5,606 bases of DNA. Source: an uncultured Lachnospiraceae bacterium. GTDB lineage: Bacteria; Bacillota; Clostridia; Lachnospirales; Lachnospiraceae. This document shows positions 1-4,914 of this stretch, piece by piece (within the stretch, counting starts at the first letter, position 1; every line of letters starts with the position of its first letter). Below the pieces are notes generated by a model. That model was not told the origin of the DNA and did not search any database. It saw nothing but the letters and a program-made list of their open reading frames with translations. The DNA is taken from the NCBI GenBank assembly GCA_902766845.1, contig CACXFD010000154.1, positions 1-5,606 on the forward strand, read 5' to 3'. Both the position numbers and the translations under genes were made by a program.

Positions 1-998
1 TCTCGTATCCCGGCTATGACAACAACGAACTGTCCGGGACCGTCAACGCCCAGTATTACGCGAGCCTGCTGCAGGATCAGAGCACCCCGCTTTACAACCG
101 CGCGACGCAGGTCCGCACGGCCCCCGGCTCGATCTTCAAGATCGTGACCACTACGGCCGGTCTCGAGGAAGGCGTGCTGTACGGGCCGGAAGAGATCATC
201 CACGACGATGAGATCTTCACGAAACAGGGCTACGATCTGCGCTGCTGGATCTATCCGAACGGGACGCACGGCGACATCAATGTAATGGAAGCCATCCGGG
301 ATTCCTGCAACTATTATTTCTCGGAAGTCGCGTTCCGCCTCGGCGGCGGAGAGAACAATTACAGCGAGCAGCGCGGACTCGACGCGCTGGCCAAATACGC
401 GAAGATGTACGGGCTCGGAGAGAAGAGCGGCGTCGAGATCGTCGAGATCGAACCGCATATCTCGGATAATTCCGCGGTCCCGTCCGCGATCGGACAGGGC
501 ACCAACGCGTTCGCGAACGTCCAGCTCTCGCGCTACGTGACCACGATTGCGAGCCGCGGCACGCTGTATCAGTATTCGCTCGTCGACAAGATCGCGGACA
601 GTGCCGGAAACGTCCTGAAGGAGCTGGATCCGGTCGTCGAGAGCCGGATGGACATCTCGCAGTCCACCTGGGACGCGATCTACACCGGCATGCGCATGGT
701 GATCACGAGCGGCGCCACGGCGCGCCGACTGTTCCAGGGCTGCGATATCGAGGTGGCCGGCAAGACCGGTACCGCGCAGCAGGATCTGAAGCGCCCCAAC
801 CACGCGACCTTCATCGGCTTTGCCCCGTATACGGACCCGCAGGTCGCGGTCGCGGTGCAGATCCCGTTCGGATATACCTCGACGAACTCAGCCAAACTGG
901 GCCGCGAGGTCATCGAGTACTATTTCGGCGAGATCACGCTCGAAGAGATCATGCAGCGGGGCGCGTCGAAAGCTTCGTCGATCGTGATCCAGGATTGA
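1..998 (+). CDS. Class B penicillin-binding protein (PBP2-type transpeptidase), 3' part
   Basis: This is the C-terminal 331 residues of a D,D-transpeptidase that cross-links peptidoglycan outside the membrane. The frame is open from base 3 and the true start lies upstream of the window; the GTG at 144 is not a start, because it falls just after the active site. All three catalytic motifs are visible in order: SIFK with the acylated serine at bases 129-131, SCN at 303-311, and KTG at 762-770 (context AGKTGTAQ). The block around IGQGTNAF and the preceding KSGVEI segment are also typical of class B enzymes. No PASTA domain follows the catalytic domain. A SEDS glycosyltransferase gene lies two genes downstream, which suggests the elongation-type partner (PBP2/MrdA role), but the N-terminal part needed to confirm the subclass is missing. 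The protein ends in a short tail after the domain. Confidence 0.93.
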   Translation, partial: SYPGYDNNELSGTVNAQYYASLLQDQSTPLYNRATQVRTAPGSIFKIVTTTAGLEEGVLYGPEEIIHDDEIFTKQGYDLRCWIYPNGTHGDINVMEAIRDSCNYYFSEVAFRLGGGENNYSEQRGLDALAKYAKMYGLGEKSGVEIVEIEPHISDNSAVPSAIGQGTNAFANVQLSRYVTTIASRGTLYQYSLVDKIADSAGNVLKELDPVVESRMDISQSTWDAIYTGMRMVITSGATARRLFQGCDIEVAGKTGTAQQDLKRPNHATFIGFAPYTDPQVAVAVQIPFGYTSTNSAKLGREVIEYYFGEITLEEIMQRGASKASSIVIQD

Positions 999-1040
999 CG
1001 GAAAGTTATTAATTTTCTGTAAACCGCAAAAAATATTGTC

Positions 1041-1086
1041 ATTTTTCGTAGATTTTTTCGTGTGATCCATGGTAAAATGACGAAAA
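1041..1086 (+). repeat. Three TTTTCGT motifs around a promoter, two direct and one inverted
   Basis: TTTTCGT occurs at 1043-1049 and 1055-1061 on the plus strand and again, inverted as ACGAAAA, at 1080-1086. The second and third copies form an inverted pair separated by 18 bases that enclose the extended -10 element. This arrangement would suit an operator. The sequence is AT-rich, so part of the similarity could be chance, and I do not recognise a known regulator site. Confidence 0.35.
1049..1078 (+). promoter_or_regulatory. Probable extended -10 promoter ahead of the minD-like gene
   Basis: TGGTAAAAT at 1070-1078 is a TGn-extended -10 element with one mismatch to TATAAT. The -35 region is weak; TAGATT at 1049-1054 with an 18-base spacer is the best candidate. 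The gap between the PBP gene and the minD-like gene is strikingly AT-rich against its GC-rich surroundings, which fits a promoter. It would start transcription about 15-20 bases before the coding start, and so drive minD-like, rodA, mgsA and the carboxypeptidase even without read-through from the PBP gene. I see no convincing terminator between the PBP stop and this site. Confidence 0.55.
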
Positions 1087-1102
1087 GCACGGGAGAGAGC
1101 AG

Positions 1103-1834
1103 ATGGCTCAGATCACAGCTTTGATCTCCGCCGCCGGAGGCGTCGGAAAATCCATACTGACAGCCAATATCGGCGCTGCGCTGGCAAGGCTCGGATTCCG
1201 CGTGCTCCTGGTAGATGCGGACACGGGCCTGCGGTCGCTGGACCTGGTCACCGGCCTGTCGGAAAAGGTCTTTTTCCACGCCGGAGACGTGCTGCGCGGC
1301 CGCTGTGAGAAGATGGACGCCATCTGCGCGTCCGAACAGGTGCCGGGGCTCTTTCTGCTTCCGGCCAGCCTGAAGCGTCCGGAAGAGGAGACCGTGGATA
1401 TCCGGGAGCTCGGCCGGCTGTATGCGCAGGATTTCGATTACATCCTGGCCGATGTGCCGTCCGGCATCTCGCGCCGCACGCTGGATATCTGCCGGGGCGC
1501 GGACCGTCTGCTGATGCTGACCGCGGCGGACCGGCTGTCGGTGCGCGGAGCGGACCGGATGCGGTCTGTCCTTCAGGAGGAAGGACTGCCGGAGCCGGGC
1601 CTGCTGATCACCCGCTTCCGCAAGACGTCGGTCAAAAAGTACGCGCTGATGTCGGTGCGGGACGTGCGGGACATCCTGCCGCTGCCGCTGCTCGGCATCG
1701 TGCCGGAAAAGAAGAGCATCCATGCTTCGGCGGATCACGGAAAGCTGTTTGCCGGCGGTCCTACGGAGCCCGGCCTCGTCGTGATGAACATCGCGCGCAG
1801 GCTCCTGGGGGAGGAGGTGGCCTATGCTGTCTAA
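1103..1834 (+). CDS. MinD-like P-loop ATPase with altered Walker A and no membrane-targeting tail
   Basis: A 243-residue protein of the MinD/ParA family. MinD normally dimerises on the membrane with ATP and recruits MinC to block division away from midcell. Family features seen are the P-loop AAGGVGKS (10-17), VDADTGLRSLDL (37-48, like VDxDxGLRNLDL of MinD), DVPSG (117-121, in the place of DSPAG), an ADR element at 150-152, and the MinD-like closing block NIARRLLGEE (229-238). Three things are odd. The signature lysine of the KGGVGKT motif is Ala11, although the second lysine (Lys16) is present. The usual VRDADR is VRGADR. The protein ends five residues after the NIARRLLGEE block, so the amphipathic membrane-targeting helix of MinD is absent. 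The start is supported by GGGAG at 1091-1095. The gene overlaps the next by 11 bases. No minC or minE is adjacent. Family assignment is confident; MinD function is doubtful. Confidence 0.85.
   Translation: MAQITALISAAGGVGKSILTANIGAALARLGFRVLLVDADTGLRSLDLVTGLSEKVFFHAGDVLRGRCEKMDAICASEQVPGLFLLPASLKRPEEETVDIRELGRLYAQDFDYILADVPSGISRRTLDICRGADRLLMLTAADRLSVRGADRMRSVLQEEGLPEPGLLITRFRKTSVKKYALMSVRDVRDILPLPLLGIVPEKKSIHASADHGKLFAGGPTEPGLVVMNIARRLLGEEVAYAV
1812..1820 (+). promoter_or_regulatory. Ribosome binding site of the SEDS gene, inside the minD-like gene
   Basis: AGGAGGTGG lies six bases (counted from AGGAGG) before the ATG at 1824. It is a near-perfect Shine-Dalgarno sequence and sits within the last codons of the minD-like gene, so it decides the overlapping start and implies translational coupling. 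Confidence 0.8.
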
Positions 1835-2975
1835 ACTGTTCCCCTGGAAGGAATACAAGCTGTCCCGGCTGGACTTTCTGCTGATCGCTTATGTCGTCAT
1901 CCTGTCCCTGATCGGCGCCATCGTGCTGCACAGCGCGACGATCCATTCCGGTGATGAGACATATCACAAGCAGCTGATGGGAATCGCGATCGGCTTCGTC
2001 AGCATGTGCGTGCTGACGGTCATGGATTACCATGTCTGGGTCCGGCTGCGGTACCTGTTTTATCTGGCCGCCATCGGGATCCTGACCGTGACAAGGCTGT
2101 TCGGTACGGATTCCGGGACCGGCGCCAAGCGTTGGCTCGTCCTGCCGGCCATCGGCCAGATCCAGCCGTCGGAATTCGTCAAGATCGCGCTGATCCTGTT
2201 TTTCGCGTCCTATTTCTACGCGCACCGGGACCGGATCAACGCGCCGGCCACGGTTCTCGGAAGCGGGGCCCTGATCCTGGCTCCCCTGCTGATGATCTTT
2301 TTGCAGCCGAACCTTTCGACGACGATCGTAACGACGGTCATCTTCGTCGGGATCGTCTTTGTGGCGGGCGTGGGCTGGAAATGGTTCGCGGGCGTCGCCG
2401 CGTCGATGATCCCGGTCGCGGGCGGCCTGCTGCTGTACGTGAAGCTGACCGGCGACAGCATCCTGCGCGGATACATGCTGAACCGGCTGCGGGCCTTTTT
2501 CCACTTCGGGTCTTCGGACACCACCGAACTGCAGCGGCAGCAGCTCAACTCCGTCATGGCCATCGGTTCGGGCGGTCTCGGAGGAAAAGGGCTGTTCAAC
2601 GCGACCTTCGAATCGGTCAAGAACGGAAACTTCCTGATGGAAGAAGACTGTGACTTCATCTTTGCCGTGGTCGGAGAGGAACTGGGCTTCATCGGAAGCT
2701 GCGTCCTGATCGGGCTGCTGATCCTGATCACACTGCGGCTTTTATCTTTGGCCCGCCACGCGCGGGATCTGGCCGGCCGGCTGATCTGCGCGGGCATGGC
2801 GGTCCTGATCGGGTTCCAGTCGTTCGTCAATATCGGCGTGGCGACGCACCTGCTGCCCAATACAGGCGTCCCGCTGCCGTTCGTCTCCGCGGGCCTCAGT
2901 TCCATGCTGAGCCTGTACATGGGCATCGGACTCGTCCTGAATGTCGGTCTGCAGCGGCAGCCGAAGGAGTCATAA
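1824..2975 (+). CDS. rodA: SEDS-family peptidoglycan glycosyltransferase, RodA/FtsW type
   Basis: A 383-residue integral membrane protein that polymerises lipid II into glycan strands, working with a class B PBP. About ten hydrophobic segments are visible, near residues 16-36, 51-68, 71-87, 118-134, 143-160, 167-184, 187-208, 280-306, 319-338 and 356-376. Family motifs are QPSEF (114-118), LQPNLSTT, the loop motif AIGSGGLGGKG, and DFIFAVVGEELGFIG, whose Asp277 aligns with the catalytic aspartate of RodA (Asp262 in E. coli, Asp280 in B. subtilis, from memory). The C-terminal PLPFVSAGLSS block is a variant of the common PFVSYGGSS. RodA is chosen over FtsW or SpoVE because of the PBP2-type gene upstream and the mgsA homologue downstream, an arrangement I associate with clostridial rodA; sequence alone does not separate the three well. 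Its length is normal. Confidence 0.87.
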   Translation: MLSKLFPWKEYKLSRLDFLLIAYVVILSLIGAIVLHSATIHSGDETYHKQLMGIAIGFVSMCVLTVMDYHVWVRLRYLFYLAAIGILTVTRLFGTDSGTGAKRWLVLPAIGQIQPSEFVKIALILFFASYFYAHRDRINAPATVLGSGALILAPLLMIFLQPNLSTTIVTTVIFVGIVFVAGVGWKWFAGVAASMIPVAGGLLLYVKLTGDSILRGYMLNRLRAFFHFGSSDTTELQRQQLNSVMAIGSGGLGGKGLFNATFESVKNGNFLMEEDCDFIFAVVGEELGFIGSCVLIGLLILITLRLLSLARHARDLAGRLICAGMAVLIGFQSFVNIGVATHLLPNTGVPLPFVSAGLSSMLSLYMGIGLVLNVGLQRQPKES

Positions 2976-2982
2976 AGGAGGG
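2976..2982 (+). promoter_or_regulatory. Ribosome binding site fixing the mgsA start
   Basis: AGGAGGG begins on the base after the rodA stop codon (TAA, 2973-2975) and lies just before the ATG at 2986. It rules out the in-frame ATG at 2941, which would add 15 residues without family similarity and overlap rodA. The spacing to the ATG is rather short. Confidence 0.75.
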
Positions 2983-2985
2983 CGT

Positions 2986-3384
2986 ATGAATATCGGGTTC
3001 ATCGCACATGACGGAAAGAAAAAACTGATGCAGAACTTCTGCGTCGCCTACCGGGGGATCCTGAGCAAGCATACGCTCTATGCCACGGGCACCACGGGCC
3101 GGCTGATCGAAGAGGTGACCAATCTTTCTGTCCACAAGTTCCTGGCCGGCCATCTGGGCGGGGAACAGCAGATGGGGGCGCAGATCGAGAACAATCAGAT
3201 CGATCTCGTGATCTTCCTGCGCGATCCGCTGGCCGCCAAGAGCACGGAACCCAACCTGACCAAGGTCGTCCGCCTCTGCGATATCCACAATATCCCGATT
3301 GCGACGAACCTGGCGACCGCGGAGCTTTTGATCCGGTCTCTGGACCGCGGTGACATGGAATGGCGCGAGACGTTTCGCCAGTAA
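2986..3384 (+). CDS. mgsA: Methylglyoxal synthase homologue with substituted active-site residues
   Basis: A 132-residue cytoplasmic protein of the methylglyoxal synthase family, which converts dihydroxyacetone phosphate to methylglyoxal and phosphate. The length and start (MNIGFIAHDGKK) match the family. Retained positions, by comparison with the E. coli enzyme from memory, are His8 and Lys12 (His19, Lys23), the ATGTTG phosphate loop at 33-38, and Asp80 (Asp91). Changed positions are Ala54 for Ser65, Glu60 for the catalytic Asp71 (GGEQQ instead of GGDQQ), Thr87 for His98 and Asn90 for Asp101 (TEPN where HEPD or HDPD is usual). The fold is surely that of this family, but catalysis may be weak, altered or lost. 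The gene follows rodA by 10 bases and overlaps the next gene by 25 bases, so it belongs to the same transcript. The symbol denotes homology, not proven activity. Confidence 0.85.
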   Translation: MNIGFIAHDGKKKLMQNFCVAYRGILSKHTLYATGTTGRLIEEVTNLSVHKFLAGHLGGEQQMGAQIENNQIDLVIFLRDPLAAKSTEPNLTKVVRLCDIHNIPIATNLATAELLIRSLDRGDMEWRETFRQ

Positions 3385-4346
3385 GCCCGCGCCGCCCGCA
3401 CATCCGGTCTTTCTGCCTTCTGCTGATCCTCCTGCTGAGCCTGGCGGGCTGCGGAAGCGGGCCGGTTCCCGAACCGGTCACGTATGAGGTCCGCACGGAC
3501 CGGCTCACGCCGGACGCGGCGGAACAGCCGGAAGGATTTGCGGCGCATCTGGCCGTGGAAGAGGAGGGCGTCACGTTTGCCCGGCTTCCGGCCGGCGCGC
3601 AGGCGGCCGTCCTGTACGGTGTGGATGACGGCGCGGTCCTTCATGCGGAGAATTCCACCGAGCGCCTGTATCCGGCCAGCGTGACCAAGCTGTTCACGGT
3701 CTATGTGGCGCTGAAGCACGGGACGCTCACGGATGTGGTCACCGTACCGGAGGAAGCCCGGATCCCGATCCCGGATTCCTCGATGTGCGGCGTCTTTCCG
3801 GGCGACCGGATGACGCTGCAGGATCTGATCTACGGCGCGCTGTTTCCGTCCGGAAACGACGCATGCGTCGCGATCGCGGTCCACATTGCCGGATCCGTCG
3901 AAGCGTTCGCGGACCTGATGAACCGGGAGATGCATGCGCTCGGATGCACCGGATCGCATTTTGTCACGCCCAACGGCCTGCATGATCCGGATCATTATAC
4001 GACCGCATATGACATCTATCTGGTCCTGGACGCTCTTGCAAAAGACGAGACGTTCCTGTCGTTTTTTGACAGCCCCACCCATACGGCGCGATATGTGACC
4101 GCGGACGGGGAGAGCGCCTCCCTGACCTGGACCAATACCTGCCGGTATTTGAATGGTCAGCGTGCGCTTCCGGACGGCGTCACCGTGGAAGCGGCCAAGA
4201 CCGGCACCACGACGCCGGCCGGATACTGTCTGGCGACGCTGGTCTCCGCAAAAGACGGAAAAAAATATGTGACCGTGATCCTGAAGGCCGGCAGCCGGAA
4301 CGGCCTGTACGATGATACAGACGCGCTGCTCCGGCGGATCCCGTAA
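3360..4346 (+). CDS. D-alanyl-D-alanine carboxypeptidase (S11 family), predicted lipoprotein
   Basis: A 328-residue low-molecular-mass PBP that removes the terminal D-alanine from peptidoglycan stem peptides on the outer face of the membrane. The motifs are SVTK with the catalytic serine at 107, SGN at 164-166, and KTG at 280-282. The N-terminus has basic residues (RR, 11-12), a hydrophobic run (18-29) and a lipobox LAGC with Cys31, so lipid anchoring is predicted. Only about 46 residues follow KTG, so the C-terminal beta domain and amphipathic anchor of PBP5/DacA-type proteins are absent; the lipid anchor could replace the latter. ATG 3360 is the only usable start: an in-frame TGA at 3351-3353 lies just upstream, and GGTGA at 3349-3353 is a modest binding site. 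The 25-base overlap with mgsA suggests translational coupling. DacF/DacB-like sporulation or vegetative roles cannot be told apart here. Confidence 0.9.
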   Translation: MARDVSPVSPRRPHIRSFCLLLILLLSLAGCGSGPVPEPVTYEVRTDRLTPDAAEQPEGFAAHLAVEEEGVTFARLPAGAQAAVLYGVDDGAVLHAENSTERLYPASVTKLFTVYVALKHGTLTDVVTVPEEARIPIPDSSMCGVFPGDRMTLQDLIYGALFPSGNDACVAIAVHIAGSVEAFADLMNREMHALGCTGSHFVTPNGLHDPDHYTTAYDIYLVLDALAKDETFLSFFDSPTHTARYVTADGESASLTWTNTCRYLNGQRALPDGVTVEAAKTGTTTPAGYCLATLVSAKDGKKYVTVILKAGSRNGLYDDTDALLRRIP

Positions 4347-4347
4347 G

Positions 4348-4400
4348 TGCCTTTTCCGGGCTGTAAAAGCCGCTCCGGGCCGGAAAAGGCATTGATTTTA
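4348..4400 (+). terminator. Intrinsic terminator with 12-bp perfect stem
   Basis: TGCCTTTTCCGG at 4348-4359 pairs perfectly with CCGGAAAAGGCA at 4380-4391, just after the carboxypeptidase stop codon. A smaller hairpin (GGCT 4359-4362 with AGCC 4368-4371) can form within the loop. The following tract TTGATTTTA (4392-4400) is a broken T-run, so termination may be incomplete. The first bases of that tract also serve as the -35 box of the next promoter. Confidence 0.75.
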
Positions 4401-4420
4401 TAGTCCCGGGATGGTAGAAT
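4392..4420 (+). promoter_or_regulatory. Housekeeping-type promoter for the P-loop/HlyD-like unit
   Basis: TTGATT at 4392-4397 and TAGAAT at 4415-4420 are separated by 17 bases, and TGG at 4412-4414 makes the -10 extended. This is a strong match to a SigA-type promoter. Transcription should start near 4427, giving a leader of roughly 50 bases before the ATG at 4480. Confidence 0.8.
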
Positions 4421-4429
4421 AGTATCAGC

Positions 4430-4446
4430 GTACGGGGCGTCCGTAC
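4430..4446 (+). promoter_or_regulatory. Short hairpin at the 5' end of the leader
   Basis: GTACGG (4430-4435) and CCGTAC (4441-4446) form a perfect 6-bp stem with a 5-base loop, only a few bases after the predicted transcription start. No T-run follows, so it is not a terminator. It could protect the 5' end of the mRNA or bind a regulator; it does not cover the ribosome binding site. Confidence 0.45.
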
Positions 4447-4479
4447 CGGCATCATCTCACTCAGAGGAGGAACATCATT

Positions 4480-4899
4480 ATGGTTCAGATCATCGCAGGC
4501 AGAAAAGGAAAAGGCAAGACTAAATATCTGCTCGGCAATGCTAACGAGGCGATCCGCTCCACGGATGGCACCATCGTCTATCTGGATAAATCCACTCAGC
4601 ATATCCATGAACTCGACAACAAGATCCGGCTCATCAACACCACCGATTATCCGATCGCTTCCACCGAAGCGTTTATTGGCTTTGTCTGCGGTCTGGCCGC
4701 GTCGGATTATGACCTGCAGGAGATCTATGTCGACAGCTTCCTGAAACTGGCCCATGTGACGCCGGAGACCTGCGCTCCCGCCGTGGAACAGCTGAATGTG
4801 ATCTCGGAGCAGAATCACGTGAAGCTGGTCCTCAGCGTTTCCGAAGATGAAGAGAATCTGCCGGAAGAACTGAAAGATAAGATCGTGATTTCTCTGTAA
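4480..4899 (+). CDS. Small P-loop protein of unknown function
   Basis: A 139-residue, probably cytoplasmic protein. The Walker A motif GRKGKGKT (7-14) sits right at the N-terminus after one beta strand (VQIIA). A Walker B-like strand, EIYVD, ends at Asp85. Other visible features are VYLDKS (33-38), the strand IRLINTTDYP, a hydrophobic segment around FIGFVCGLAA, the strand VKLVLSVS near 114-121, and an acidic stretch EDEENLPEE before the final strand. There is no membrane segment. It is too short for a full ABC or AAA ATPase and shows no ABC signature. It is preceded by a strong binding site AGAGGAGG (4463-4470) and its own promoter, and followed after 15 bases by the HlyD-like gene. I recall similar unnamed proteins in Lachnospiraceae, some labelled PilT-like, but I see no basis for a twitching-motility role. 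Nucleotide binding is inferred. Confidence 0.85.
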   Translation: MVQIIAGRKGKGKTKYLLGNANEAIRSTDGTIVYLDKSTQHIHELDNKIRLINTTDYPIASTEAFIGFVCGLAASDYDLQEIYVDSFLKLAHVTPETCAPAVEQLNVISEQNHVKLVLSVSEDEENLPEELKDKIVISL

Positions 4900-4906
4900 G
4901 GGAGAG
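4900..4906 (+). promoter_or_regulatory. Ribosome binding site supporting the GTG start at 4915
   Basis: GGGAGAG directly follows the TAA of the P-loop gene and lies eight bases before GTG 4915. The same GGGAGAG sequence precedes the minD-like gene. It supports GTG over ATG 4978, which would begin inside the membrane segment. Confidence 0.65.
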
Positions 4907-4914
4907 CAGCGGTC

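Noticed and set aside
433..450. Nine-base tandem repeat GTCGAGATC in the PBP gene
   Set aside because: Only two copies, encoding VEIVEI in a variable part of the domain; no sign of a functional repeat.
1569..1584. Internal AGGAGG within a TCCTT/AAGGA inverted repeat in the minD-like gene
   Set aside because: No ATG, GTG or TTG with a meaningful open frame follows at a suitable distance, and the stem is only five base pairs.
920..1858. Long minus-strand open frame opposite the minD-like gene
   Set aside because: It lies antisense to a clear MinD-family gene. It is rich in Arg, His and Gln as expected of a shadow frame in GC-rich DNA, and has no recognisable domain.
1812..1860. Programmed +1 frameshift fusing the minD-like protein to the SEDS protein
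   Set aside because: The overlap and Shine-Dalgarno sequence resemble a recoding site, but the spacing fits ordinary initiation at ATG 1824, and the N-terminus from there is normal for a SEDS protein.
1761..2504. Long minus-strand open frame opposite rodA
   Set aside because: Its low-complexity composition (Asp, Arg, Gln, Pro) mirrors codon bias of the plus-strand membrane protein; there are no family motifs.
2941..2985. Upstream ATG start for mgsA
   Set aside because: The extra 15 residues have no similarity to the family, would overlap rodA, and lack a binding site, while AGGAGGG precedes ATG 2986.
3462..3477. Palindrome CCGGTTC-CC-GAACCGG in the carboxypeptidase gene
   Set aside because: It lies within coding sequence for the Pro-rich linker after the lipobox; it has no T-run or promoter nearby and is likely due to codon use.
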